NCBI RefSeq assembly: GCF_003172935.1
Contig: NZ_QGKS01000232.1
Span: forward strand, 1-37,804
Source of the DNA: Micromonospora sicca
GTDB taxonomy: Bacteria > Actinomycetota > Actinomycetes > Mycobacteriales > Micromonosporaceae
DNA length: 37,804 nucleotides
Reading direction: 5' to 3'
A program made the translations under genes and the position numbers. Shown in pieces: positions 15,044 through 22,674 of this stretch; position 1 is the first letter of the stretch, and each line of letters begins with the position of its first letter. The notes below the pieces were generated by a model that saw nothing but the letters and a program-made list of their open reading frames with translations, had not been told where the DNA came from and made no database searches.

Positions 15044-15405
15044 GTGGAGGCCCCTTGCAGTCGGTTGGCCCTTCCAGTATCGAGCACCAGCTGAAAGAGC
15101 GGCAACAACTGAGAGGGAAGCAGCAGGAAGCGCACTGGCGAGATTCGACAGGTAAGAGAGCGTTGACAGAGGTGAGAGGTATCGGTAGCGTCGCTCTCGG
15201 TGATGCGGTGCTGCTGCGGTCGGTTGGCGCCACTCGTACCGGTCTCGCATCGCCGCCGAGACCTCACCCTCCGCGCTCCCCGGCGCGGCCCTGCTGTCGT
15301 ACTGCCGATCGAGGCTGCGGTGGCAGGGCGGGGCGGTCTTCGCCGACCGCAACCGGCGGAGGCCCCCCCCTCCACTTCGACGCGACCCGACGAAGGGCGG
15401 TCACC
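15044..15405 (+). promoter_or_regulatory. Divergent control region of gntR and the DivIVA-domain operon
   Basis: The plus strand has a near-consensus promoter: TTGACA (15163-15168), 17 bases, TAGCGT (15186-15191). A direct repeat, GACAGGTAAGAGAG (15147-15160) and GACAGAGGTGAGAG (15165-15178), overlaps the -35, a good place for repressor binding. On the minus strand GATACT (complement of 15076-15081) is a candidate -10 for gntR. The plus promoter leaves a leader of about 210 bases before the GTG at 15406. Confidence 0.55.
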
Positions 15406-15702
15406 GTGCGCAACCTGATCCGTCGGCTGGCGGGCCGACGCGAGGAACGACGTCCGATGGAAGACGCCGGCCCAGCCCGGGGTCGGCTTCCCCTCCGGCC
15501 CTGGCAGATCCGCGACCGGTGCTTCAACGTCCGCCGGCACGGCCTCGACCCCGTCGAGATCCGCGCCTTCCTGCACCAGGTGGCCGACGAACTCACGGTC
15601 GCGCAGACCGCCCTGGTCGCGGTGCAGGAGGAGAATGTACGGATCAAGAACGCCCTGCGCGCGTGGCAGAGCGCCCAGTCGGCGAACCACCGCTACCGAT
15701 GA
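15406..15702 (+). CDS. DivIVA-domain-containing small protein
   Basis: A 98-residue basic protein. The centre reads RPWQIRDRCFNVRRHGLDPVEIRAFLHQVADELTVAQ, the DivIVA/GpsB-like N-terminal motif. A coiled-coil-like tail LVAVQEENVRIKNALRAWQ follows. DivIVA domains bind curved membranes and organise polar growth or division proteins; this one is short and lacks the long coiled coil of Wag31, so a scaffolding role there is doubtful. GTG 15406 starts the basic helix. The stop overlaps the next start (ATGA), so the two genes are translationally coupled. Confidence 0.82.
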   Translation: MRNLIRRLAGRREERRPMEDAGPARGRLPLRPWQIRDRCFNVRRHGLDPVEIRAFLHQVADELTVAQTALVAVQEENVRIKNALRAWQSAQSANHRYR

Positions 15703-15965
15703 CCGACCGCTGGGTGATCCACCTGCCGATCACCGCGCCCGACCTGCACCGCGCCCGGATCTTTGCCCGGACCGCCGCTCGGGTGCTGGCCCGGCTCAGC
15801 GCACGGGTCGAGCCGGGCGGCGTGACCGTCTCGGCCGAGGACCAGCAGAACGTACGACACTGGGTCTTCTGCGACCGGCTGCTGCCCGGCGGCTCGCGGT
15901 GTGCGCTGCCGGTGGACCACACCTCGCCCTGCTCGCGGTGCGCGCCGTGGCTCAACCGCCGGTGA
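15699..15965 (+). CDS. Small cysteine-containing protein coupled to the DivIVA-domain gene
   Basis: An 88-residue protein starting MTDRWVIHLPITAPDLHRARIFARTAARVLARL. The middle contains VSAEDQQNVRHWVFCDRLLP, and the C-terminal part has four cysteines (VFCDR, SRCALP, SPCSRC) with a histidine in VDHTSPCSRC, a pattern that could bind a metal. No family is recognised. It overlaps the DivIVA-domain gene by four bases, so the two are made together and likely act together. Confidence 0.75.
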   Translation: MTDRWVIHLPITAPDLHRARIFARTAARVLARLSARVEPGGVTVSAEDQQNVRHWVFCDRLLPGGSRCALPVDHTSPCSRCAPWLNRR

Positions 15966-16215
15966 AGACGACCGGGCGCAGGTGTGCCGACCAACACGGC
16001 GTGGTGAACCCGGACCCGGTCATTTCCGTCACCTGGGGTGAGTCGGCGAGGCGGCGTGGGCGGACGGTGATGACTGGCCGCTGTCTCGCCGGGTATGCGG
16101 GCCGCGACAGGAGAAGGATCAGGCCGGTAGACCCCCGCGCCGCTGCCACGCCGACCAAGTGTTCGGCGCGGAATCGCCATGGCCGATCTGACGTACGCGA
16201 GAAGAGAGGCATGCG

Positions 16216-16341
16216 ATGAAGGACCGAATCCTCAAAGGGCTGAGGAAGAAGGCAAACACGATCATGGTGCGCCGCCGGCGCGGGGATGCCGTGATCACCA
16301 AGCCGAGCCGCTCCAGAAGGCCCGGCAGGCTTTTCCAATGA
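16216..16341 (+). CDS. Possible 41-residue basic protein
   Basis: ATG 16216 is preceded by GAGAGG at 5-10 bases, a fair ribosome site. The product is strongly basic (MKDRILKGLRKKANTIMVRR, then KPSRSRRPGRLFQ) and could bind nucleic acid. No family is recognised. The 250 bases before it (15966-16215) show no gene. It may be a real small gene or chance. Confidence 0.35.
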   Translation: MKDRILKGLRKKANTIMVRRRRGDAVITKPSRSRRPGRLFQ

Positions 16342-16433
16342 GAGCGCCACCCGCCGGCAGCTGATGACGGACCGGCCGGCGCCCGAGGGCCGGCTCCGGT
16401 GTCAGTACGTGTTCTCGGCGTTATCGTCGTCGG

Positions 16434-16961
16434 ATGCCCGAGCTGGTCGCACCCACCGTCCGCCTGCATCCAGCCTGGCTCGAGGCGCACGCGGAGTGGG
16501 GTCCCGGGCCGCACGAGGACGGTTTCGGGCTGGGCCCGTCCGACGAGGTGGACTCACCGGCCGGATTCGCGGCCTGGGTGGCTGGGCTGACAGACCAGTC
16601 GGACCCGGCGAAGCCGATCGACGCCGGCAAACCCGGTTGCACGTATCGATGGATCGTCGAGCACGACCGCGTGCTCGGTGGGATCGCGCTGCGGCACGGT
16701 AGCAGCGACTACGTCCGGTGGGCCGGCCACATCGGGTACGGCATCCGGCCGTCCGCCCGCGGGCGCGGGCTGGCCACCTGGGCTCTGGGTCGGATGCTCG
16801 ACGAGGCGCGGGGGCTCGGCCTGGATCGGGTGCTGGTCGTCTGCGCGGTCGACAATGTCGCCTCGGTGAAGACGATCGAGCGGTGCGGCGGCGTCTTCGA
16901 GGGCATCCGGGACACGACATTCGGCCCCGCCCGGCGTTACTGGATCGAGCTCCAGCGCTGA
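16434..16961 (+). CDS. GNAT-family N-acetyltransferase
   Basis: A 175-residue protein of the RimJ/RimL-like GNAT type. Its core is RWIVEHDRVLGGIALRHG, then HIGYGIRPSARGRGLATWALGRMLDEARGLGLDRVLVVCAVDNVASVKTIERCGG, with the acetyl-CoA loop ARGRGLAT. The VDNVASVKTIERCGG segment is typical of enzymes that acetylate small molecules or protein N-termini. Substrate unknown. ATG 16434 lies 23 bases after a TCGGCGTTATCG stretch with no ribosome site, so leaderless translation is possible. A decayed acetyltransferase fragment follows on the other strand. Confidence 0.9.
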   Translation: MPELVAPTVRLHPAWLEAHAEWGPGPHEDGFGLGPSDEVDSPAGFAAWVAGLTDQSDPAKPIDAGKPGCTYRWIVEHDRVLGGIALRHGSSDYVRWAGHIGYGIRPSARGRGLATWALGRMLDEARGLGLDRVLVVCAVDNVASVKTIERCGGVFEGIRDTTFGPARRYWIELQR

Positions 16962-16978
16962 GGTCGGGTGCGCCGCTC

Positions 16979-17172
16979 GGCGGCGGTCACGGGCGGCGGC
17001 GCAGGTAGCGGGCGCGGCGGCCGGCGTCGCCGAACCCGAGTCGCCGGTACAGCCGGGTTGTCGTCGTTGACGCAGAGCCACCGCTCGCCGGCGCCCTCGG
17101 CGGCCGGCGCCCGCAGCGCGCCTACCACCAGGTACGCCCCGAGCCGGCGGTGCCGCCAGCCGGGGACGACCC
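16979..17172 (-). pseudogene. Decayed 3' end of a tandem-GNAT gene
   Basis: About 195 bases match the 3' end of the acetyltransferase gene at 19851-20735 in the same orientation, roughly 80-85 % by eye. On the reverse strand it reads GWRHRRLGAYLVVGALRAP and then GERWLCVNDDNPA before the frame is lost through a ~9-bp deletion. Bases 17173-17330 may hold another scrap: the reverse strand gives GQVAIAVDRYGDPEAVILHAG, faintly like a Phd-type antitoxin, not firm. Confidence 0.8.
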
Positions 17173-17335
17173 CACCTTTTCTCAGCCGGAGCAGACGCGC
17201 CAGCGTGCAGGATCACCGCCTCGGGGTCGCCATACCGATCCACCGCTATGGCGACCTGTCCCTCGGCGCACTCGGCGGGGCTACTCCCCGGAGCCTCGAC
17301 GGTGAGAGCACCACCACATCCGAGCTGCCCCCTTG

Positions 17336-17372
17336 TTTGGTACCGTTCGGTAGCAAACCGATCGGTACCAAA
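17336..17372. promoter_or_regulatory. 37-bp near-perfect palindromic operator upstream of the GlcG-MFS operon
   Basis: Outer arms TTTGGTACCG / CGGTACCAAA (10 bp, perfect) enclose inner arms TCGGT / ACCGA around AGCAA; over the 16-base arms only one position fails to pair. It contains two smaller palindromes, TACCGTTCGGTA-like and ACCGATCGGT, so it may bind two TetR dimers. It ends 13 bases before the start codon. The TACCGA/TCGGTA half-sites recur upstream of tetR at 19779-19802. Confidence 0.8.
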
Positions 17373-17385
17373 CGGAGGAGCGAGG

Positions 17386-17802
17386 ATGCCGCTGACAGCG
17401 GAACTCACCCAGCAGCTCATCACCGCCGCACGGGAAGAAGCTGCACGCCGCAAGTTGCCACCTGTCAACATCAGCGTGGTGGATCATGCGGCACACCTGG
17501 CCGGGTTCCTCAGGATGGATGGCGCGATCCTCGGAACCATCGATGTCGCGCACCGGAAAGCGCGGACAGCCGCGCTGTTCGAGGCGGACAGCGCGAGCCT
17601 CGCGGGCGTCGCGCACCCGTCCGGAGCCAGTTACATGGTGGAACACACGAACGGCGGCCTGATCAACTTCGGCGGCGGAGTCGTGCTGCGTGACGGCCAG
17701 GAACGGGTGATCGGCGCGATCGGGATCTCCGGGGCCTCGGTCGAAGAGGATGAGCTCATCGCGCAAGCAGCGGTGGCACTTGCCATGAACGGAGGCAGGT
17801 GA
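17386..17802 (+). CDS. GlcG/HbpS-family protein
   Basis: A 138-residue protein of the GlcG/HbpS fold: LTQQLITAAREEAARRKLPPVNISVVDHAAHLAGFLRMDGA at the start, AHRKARTAALFEADSASL in the middle, and GVVLRDGQERVIGAIGISGASVEEDELIAQAAVAL at the end, where the glycine-rich loop is typical. Family members bind haem, cobalamin or small acids, or have unknown function. GGAGGAG lies 6 bases before ATG 17386. It is the first gene of an operon with the MFS transporter (3-base gap) under a TetR-type operator, so a part in sensing or handling the exported compound is likely. Confidence 0.9.
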   Translation: MPLTAELTQQLITAAREEAARRKLPPVNISVVDHAAHLAGFLRMDGAILGTIDVAHRKARTAALFEADSASLAGVAHPSGASYMVEHTNGGLINFGGGVVLRDGQERVIGAIGISGASVEEDELIAQAAVALAMNGGR

Positions 17803-17804
17803 CC

Positions 17805-18986
17805 ATGCCTCGCGCCCTGCACGCCCTCGCTATCTCCACGTTCGCGATCGGCACGACCGAGTTCGTGATCGTGGGCCTGATCCCGGGGATGGCCGCCGAC
17901 CTTCACGTAAGCCTCACCACCGCGGGTCTGCTCGTGAGCATGTACGCGCTGGCGATCACGATCGGGGGGCCGCTGGGCACAGCGCTCACCGGTCATTTCG
18001 ACCGGCGGTGGTTGATCATCGCCCTCATGGGGGTGTTCCTGCTCGGGAACCTCGCGGGGGCGTGGGCACCGAACTTCGAGATGCTGCTGGCTGCTCGTGT
18101 CGTGACAGCAGTCGCTCACGGCGTGTTCTTCAGCGTCGGGGCCGCGGTCGCGTCAACACTCGTGCCACGGAACAAGTCGTCACAGGCCGTAGCGGTCATG
18201 ATGGGTGGTCTCACCATCGCGATGGTCCTCGGTGTTCCGCTCGGGTCTTGGCTCGGAGAACAGCTGAGCTGGCGTGCCCCGTTCCTCGTTGTCGCCGGCC
18301 TCGCCCTCGTGGCACTCGTATCCCTGCTCGCGTTCCTTCCGGCGTCGATCGCGCACACGCCGCCGGAAAGCCTCATCGCGCAGGCGCGGCTGCTCGGCAA
18401 CCCGCGGCTCGTGACGATGTACTTGGTGACAGCGATCGGGTGGGGAGCGACCTTTGTGACGTTCACCTACATCTCACCGCTCCTGACCGAGGTCACGGGA
18501 ATCAGTGCGAGCGCGGTGAACGTGGCTCTCGTCGTCTTCGGTGTCGCGACCGTGGCAGGCAATATCACTGGCGGCCGGCTGGCTGACCGGCTCGGGACCA
18601 AGCCGACGCTGACGTTCGTCCTGATCGGAACGTCGATCGTGCTGGCCGCACTGCCGTTCACCGCGCATTCCGCAGTCGCCATGTTCATCAACATCGCGGT
18701 GTGGGGTTTCTTCGCATTCGCCATCAATCCGGTGATGCAAGCGGGCGTGGTGCAGATCGCCGAGGACGAGTTCCCCGATGCGGTCGGCACCGCCTCCGGG
18801 TTCAACATCGCCGCATTCAACCTGGGTATCTCCGGCGGATCGCTCCTCGGAGGCCTCATCGTCCAGTCGTCAGGCGTGATCTCGACGCCATGGGGTGGCG
18901 TTGTCATGGCCGTTGTCGCGCTGGGCATCGCAACGGTCGTCCTCAAACGGCGCAGTCACGTGAAGACAAGCCTCATCGGGGTCTGA
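17805..18986 (+). CDS. MFS drug/metabolite exporter (DHA1, AraJ/PbuE-like)
   Basis: A 393-residue membrane protein with 12 predicted helices. The start MPRALHALAISTFAIGTTEFVIVGLIPGMAADL is the classic DHA1 helix 1, and the loop 2-3 motif GTALTGHFDRRWL follows. Motif C-like glycine spacing is seen in VMMGGLTIAMVLGVPLGSWLG. Such carriers export sugars, purines or drugs using the proton gradient. ATG 17805 has GGAGG 9 bases upstream; GTG 17799, overlapping the previous stop, is an alternative. Composition is visibly less GC-rich at third positions than the flanking genes. The operon is probably repressed by the convergent TetR. Confidence 0.92.
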   Translation: MPRALHALAISTFAIGTTEFVIVGLIPGMAADLHVSLTTAGLLVSMYALAITIGGPLGTALTGHFDRRWLIIALMGVFLLGNLAGAWAPNFEMLLAARVVTAVAHGVFFSVGAAVASTLVPRNKSSQAVAVMMGGLTIAMVLGVPLGSWLGEQLSWRAPFLVVAGLALVALVSLLAFLPASIAHTPPESLIAQARLLGNPRLVTMYLVTAIGWGATFVTFTYISPLLTEVTGISASAVNVALVVFGVATVAGNITGGRLADRLGTKPTLTFVLIGTSIVLAALPFTAHSAVAMFINIAVWGFFAFAINPVMQAGVVQIAEDEFPDAVGTASGFNIAAFNLGISGGSLLGGLIVQSSGVISTPWGGVVMAVVALGIATVVLKRRSHVKTSLIGV

Positions 18987-19000
18987 TCGACCAGCGATGG

Positions 19001-19038
19001 GTGACGGGCGGAAGGCCATCCGGCTTTCCGCCCGTCAC
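19001..19038. terminator. Bidirectional terminator between the MFS gene and tetR
   Basis: A 17-bp stem with loop ATCC: GTGACGGGCGGAAGGCC / GGCTTTCCGCCCGTCAC, all paired apart from one G-T wobble. It sits between two convergent stops (18986 and 19056). Confidence 0.88.
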
Positions 19039-19055
19039 CGTGTGCGCATCACGCG

Positions 19056-19661
19056 TCAATCGGTGGCTGACGACGAAGCGTCGTTCCCCCACAATGTCAG
19101 CACGCTGCGGGCAACTCCACGAAGCCACGTCGTTGAGTGCCCGTTGACCGCCTGGACTGCCATGCCCTGGATCACGGTCACGACCAGTGCCACGGTCTCG
19201 GCGACGCCGAGGCCCGGAGGCAGCGGGCCGTTCGCGCTGGCCTCGGAAAGGCGACGTTCCAGCACTGCGGCGATCGCCTCTCGGTTGGCCGCCAGTTGCT
19301 TTTGCACGATCTCGTTGTCCGGACCGCAGGTCAGCGCCCCGGCTGTCTCCAAACACCCGGGAGGGGTCGAGTCGTCTCCGTGCAGTTCCGCCAGGCCGAA
19401 GAGAAGCTTCTCCACGATGCGGCGTGGAGTCGGCTCCGCCAGCGCCCGCTCCCGGAACGCCAGGAATTCCTCGTGGTACAACTCCACCGCTCGGCGAAAG
19501 AGCCCCTCTTTGTTGCCGAAGGTCCGATACAGGCTCGTCTTCCCCAGCCCGGTCGCCTCCATGAGGACGCTCATCGACGCGCCCTCATAGCCATACCGCC
19601 AGAAGGCGAACATCGCAGCGCGAAGTGCCGTCCGCTCATCAAACGTCCGAGGCCGAGCCAT
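19056..19661 (-). CDS. TetR/AcrR-family repressor
   Basis: A 201-residue regulator. The N-terminal helix-turn-helix is RTFDERTALRAAMFAFWRYGYEGASMSVLMEATGLGKTSLYRTFGNKEGLF. The helical C-terminal domain matches the YxaF/LmrA-like subgroup (LAELHGDDSTPPGCLETAGAL, QGMAVQAVNGHS). ATG 19661 has GGAGG about 5 bases upstream, so the longer frame is rejected. It is convergent with the GlcG-MFS operon. Palindromes with shared TACCGA half-sites lie before the operon (17336-17372) and before tetR (19779-19802), so it probably controls both and releases them when the exported compound is bound. Confidence 0.92.
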   Translation of the reverse strand: MARPRTFDERTALRAAMFAFWRYGYEGASMSVLMEATGLGKTSLYRTFGNKEGLFRRAVELYHEEFLAFRERALAEPTPRRIVEKLLFGLAELHGDDSTPPGCLETAGALTCGPDNEIVQKQLAANREAIAAVLERRLSEASANGPLPPGLGVAETVALVVTVIQGMAVQAVNGHSTTWLRGVARSVLTLWGNDASSSATD

Positions 19662-19778
19662 ACATCCTCCCGCACGATCCAGTCGAGCGCACATCCCGAC
19701 AGGCGCCGACGTCCCCCTTCGGCGGCCCTGCGACTTCGCCAGCCGGCACGTGAGTAGCGACCATCGACGCTCATTTGT

Positions 19779-19802
19779 TACCGAATGGTACCATATTCGG
19801 TA
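19779..19802. promoter_or_regulatory. Palindromic operator upstream of tetR
   Basis: TACCGAAT and ATTCGGTA, perfect 8-bp arms 8 bases apart, with GGTACC between them. The TACCGA/TCGGTA half-sites and GGTACC also make up the operator at 17336-17372. It lies 118 bases before the tetR start, in the promoter region; autoregulation is inferred. Confidence 0.65.
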
Positions 19803-19850
19803 CGTGAACCTGGCCTCGACAAGATCCGGCCGGGTCACCGTCGGCGGCGG

Positions 19851-20735
19851 TCACGAGCGGCGGTGCAGGTAGCGGGCGCGGCGGCCGGCGTCGCGGAACC
19901 CGAGCCGCCGGTACAGCGCGGCGGCCCGGTTGTTGTCGTTCACGCAGAGCCACGCCTCCCGGGTGCCTTCTCCGGCCAGCGACCGCAACGCGGTCGCCAC
20001 CAGGTACGCCCCGACCCCTCGGTGCCGCCAGCCGGGCACGACGCCCACCTGGTCGACCCAGTTGTCGATGACGTTGAGGAAGCCGACCGCCGTACCGTCG
20101 GGACCGCGAGCGATCATCGATAGGTCCGGCCGGTACTCGTCGTCCTCCCGCAGCTCAGCCAACCAGTCCTCGGCGCAGGGCGCGGCGAAGCCGGGTCGGT
20201 CGGCGAAGGACGCGTGGTAGGTCTCGAACAGCTCGGGGCCGCTCTCCCAGGTCACCGGCTCGGTACGCACCCCGTCAGGGCGCGCGACATCCGGGAGGGC
20301 GGTGAGGTCGTGCCGCAGCACCCACTCGGCGAAGGTCCGCTCGAGCCCACGCGCCGTGAAGAGGGCCTCCGCGCCCGGACTCAAGGACTCGGTGGTCACG
20401 AGCAGGTCGGCGTCGCCGGCCTGCTCGTCCGCCCAGCTCAACAGCCGGCTGCCGAGGCCCCGCTCCCGCCAGGCCGGATGCACCAGGGCGGTGCTGGTGG
20501 CGGGCTGCCCGGCGGTGCCGACCCCCACGGCCGCGACCAGGCTGCCCTCGTGCCAGACGCCGAGGGTACGGTCCTGGAGCAGCCGCGCCCGCAGCAATGG
20601 AGGGCGGGCGAACAACGACAGCCCACCGTCGGCGGCCAGGCACGCCTCAGCCAGTTCAGTCAACTCCGCGAGGTGCCCCTCGCCGAACTCTTTCCACGTG
20701 AGAGCGTCGCCGCCCGGTTCCGTCCGGTCCACCAT
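19851..20735 (-). CDS. Tandem GNAT acetyltransferase, MshD-like
   Basis: A 294-residue protein with two GNAT halves. The first (about 10-140) contains STALVHPAWRERGLGSRLLSWADEQ. The second (about 160-294) contains VGVVPGWRHRGVGAYLVATALRSLAGEGTREAWLCVNDNNRAAALYRRLGF, with the acetyl-CoA loop RHRGVG. This layout and length match mycothiol synthase MshD and relatives, but the actinomycete genome may carry a truer mshD elsewhere, so the substrate is open. ATG 20735 has AGAGGATC upstream. A decayed copy of its 3' end lies at 16979-17172, and the TetR-MFS block sits between the two. Confidence 0.88.
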   Translation of the reverse strand: MVDRTEPGGDALTWKEFGEGHLAELTELAEACLAADGGLSLFARPPLLRARLLQDRTLGVWHEGSLVAAVGVGTAGQPATSTALVHPAWRERGLGSRLLSWADEQAGDADLLVTTESLSPGAEALFTARGLERTFAEWVLRHDLTALPDVARPDGVRTEPVTWESGPELFETYHASFADRPGFAAPCAEDWLAELREDDEYRPDLSMIARGPDGTAVGFLNVIDNWVDQVGVVPGWRHRGVGAYLVATALRSLAGEGTREAWLCVNDNNRAAALYRRLGFRDAGRRARYLHRRS

Positions 20736-20950
20736 GATCCTCTGCCCCTGTCGCCTGCCGCCGATCGCACGACGTCCGGCCGTGGCGGCTGGTGCCGGGC
20801 CGGCGCGTACGGCGTCCGGTGGGCAGTAGGCATCGCGGCCTGAACCACTGTCAACGGGTTCCAGTCCGCCATGCCCGAAATCGGGTTCAGTCGGGCCGCG
20901 CTAGCAGGTCCAACAGGCCGTCGTGGAGGCGACCGGCCCGGCGGTGGTGC

Positions 20951-21703
20951 TCAGAGCACCCGGGTCACCTGCTCGACGTCGATCCGATCGGCCAGCCGTT
21001 CCCGGTCCAGGTTGGCGCAGATCACCACGGAGGCGCCGGCGGAGAGCGGGGCGAGCAGCCACTTCAACGGCTGCTCGTGCTCGGCCGCGTCGACCAGGAG
21101 CCGGTCGCCGGCCCGAAGGTCGAGCTGCTCCGCGATCCCCGTCGCCACCGCGGCCCACTCGCCGTAGCTGGTGCCGTCCGGGCTGGCCGGGTCGGACGGG
21201 TGGACGGCGGTGTAGTCGGGCGGGGTGTCGGTCTGCCGGAGAACCTCCGTGGACCAGTCGAGCCAGCCCAGGGGCACGTTGGTCAGCGGTCCGGGCCCGG
21301 CGCCGACGAGGTAGCGGTGCCGCCCCTCGGGCACGTCCTCCAGCCAGTCGTCGAGGCGTTCAGGGGTCACGAACACCGCGTCGTACGGCAGGTCGCCGCC
21401 CGGTTCGAGAACCGGCAGCCCGGCGGTGGCCCGCGGCCGGAACGACACGGCCATGCCCACCGACCAGGCGCCGAGCAGCACCGCGGCGGTACGCCAGTGC
21501 GGCGGCAGCAGCACCGCGACCCGGCTGCCCGGGCCCAGTCCACAGCCGTCCCGCAGCAGGCCCGCGCTGCGCGCCGCCCAGCCGCCGAGCTGGGGCGCGG
21601 TCAGCTCCACCCGCTCGCCGGTGGCGTCGTCCCGGTACGTCAGCAGCGGCGGCTCGCCGTCGGTGGGCACGGCACCCGCAACGGCCGTGGGCAGTCCGGC
21701 CAT
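20951..21703 (-). CDS. TIGR03089-family protein (truncated AMP-ligase-like)
   Basis: A 250-residue protein resembling the N-terminal part of AMP-forming ligases: PLLTYRDDATGERVELTAPQLGGWAARSAGLLRDGCGLGPGSRVAVLLPPHWRTAAVLLGAWSVG. The length matches the actinobacterial TIGR03089 family, which lacks most of the adenylation core, so catalysis is doubtful and function unknown. ATG 21703 has a GAGGAGAG ribosome site. It lies 57 bases downstream of the LigD polymerase gene on the same strand. Confidence 0.85.
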   Translation of the reverse strand: MAGLPTAVAGAVPTDGEPPLLTYRDDATGERVELTAPQLGGWAARSAGLLRDGCGLGPGSRVAVLLPPHWRTAAVLLGAWSVGMAVSFRPRATAGLPVLEPGGDLPYDAVFVTPERLDDWLEDVPEGRHRYLVGAGPGPLTNVPLGWLDWSTEVLRQTDTPPDYTAVHPSDPASPDGTSYGEWAAVATGIAEQLDLRAGDRLLVDAAEHEQPLKWLLAPLSAGASVVICANLDRERLADRIDVEQVTRVL

Positions 21704-21759
21704 CAGACTCTCCTCACTCCGGATCGCCTCACCCTATCGACCGGCTCCGTGGCGCCCGG

Positions 21760-22674
21760 TCAGGGCAACGGCAGTTCGGGGCCGCCGTCCAGGAGGGGGG
21801 CCAGCAGGTCGCCCTGCTTCTCGACGCGCTTGAGCACCTCGCCAGCCGTGTACGGCTTGGTCGACGGCCGCTTGCCCGCCGCGCCCGCCTCGACCTCGTC
21901 CCAGGTCAGCGGGGTCGACACCGACGGCACCGACTGGGCGCGCAGCGAGTACGGCGCGACGGTCGTCTTCGCCGCGTTGTTCTGGCTCCAGTCGATGAAG
22001 ACCTTCCCCGGTCGCAGGTTCTTCGCCATCTTCGACACGATCAGCTTCGGGTGCGCCCGCTCCAACTCCTGCGCGATCCGCCTCGCGTAGTCGGAGACGA
22101 CATCGGAGGACTGTGTACCGGCGATCGGGCAGCAGAGCTGCATGCCCTTCTTCCCCGACGTCTTCGGGTACGACTCCACCCCGTCCGCCGCCAGCCGGTC
22201 CCGCATCAGCAGCGCCACCTGGCAGCACTGCTTCAGCGCCGCGGGCGCGCCCGGATCCAGGTCGACCACCATCATGTCCGGGTGCGCGCCGATCTTCCAC
22301 TGCGGCGTGTGCAGCTCCAGGGCGGCGAGGTTGGCCAGCCAGACCAGGGTGGGCAGGTCGTCGGCGACCACGTAGTCGATGGTCTCCCGGCCCTTGCTCG
22401 ACCCGGGGGCGGGCAGGGTCTCGGTGCGTACCCAGGCGGGGGTGGCGGCCGGGGCGTTCTTCTCGAAGAACGAGGCGCCCCCCACGCCGTTGGGGTAGCG
22501 GATCCGGGTGAGCGCTCGGTCGGCCAGGTGCGGCAGCAGCACCGGGGCGATCCGGGTGTAGTAGTCGATCACCTCGCCCTTGGTGAAGCCGGCCTCCGGA
22601 AAGAGCACCTTGTCCAGGTTGGACAGCTCCAGGGAGCGCCCCTCGACCTCCACCTTCAACCGGTCAGCTGGCAT
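21760..22674 (-). CDS. ligD: NHEJ DNA polymerase/primase (LigD polymerase domain)
   Basis: A 304-residue stand-alone LigD polymerase domain (archaeo-eukaryotic primase fold). It starts LSNLDKVLFPEAGFTKGEVIDYY. The metal-binding pair is in HPDMMVVDLDPG (Asp138, Asp140), and the third acidic site is near GKVFIDWSQN (about 227). KTSGKKGMQL is the nucleotide-binding stretch. It fills gaps and adds ribonucleotides at broken ends during non-homologous end joining. It overlaps the ligase gene upstream by 11 bases, so the two are coupled. Ku is divergent next door. In mycobacteria these activities are fused in one LigD; here they are separate. Confidence 0.95.
   Translation of the reverse strand: MPADRLKVEVEGRSLELSNLDKVLFPEAGFTKGEVIDYYTRIAPVLLPHLADRALTRIRYPNGVGGASFFEKNAPAATPAWVRTETLPAPGSSKGRETIDYVVADDLPTLVWLANLAALELHTPQWKIGAHPDMMVVDLDPGAPAALKQCCQVALLMRDRLAADGVESYPKTSGKKGMQLCCPIAGTQSSDVVSDYARRIAQELERAHPKLIVSKMAKNLRPGKVFIDWSQNNAAKTTVAPYSLRAQSVPSVSTPLTWDEVEAGAAGKRPSTKPYTAGEVLKRVEKQGDLLAPLLDGGPELPLP

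Noticed and set aside
20819..20876. tRNA-like look (GGGCA...TGCCC ends and GGGTTCCAGTCC)
   Set aside because: Only about 57 bases, the T-arm does not pair and no anticodon arm forms.
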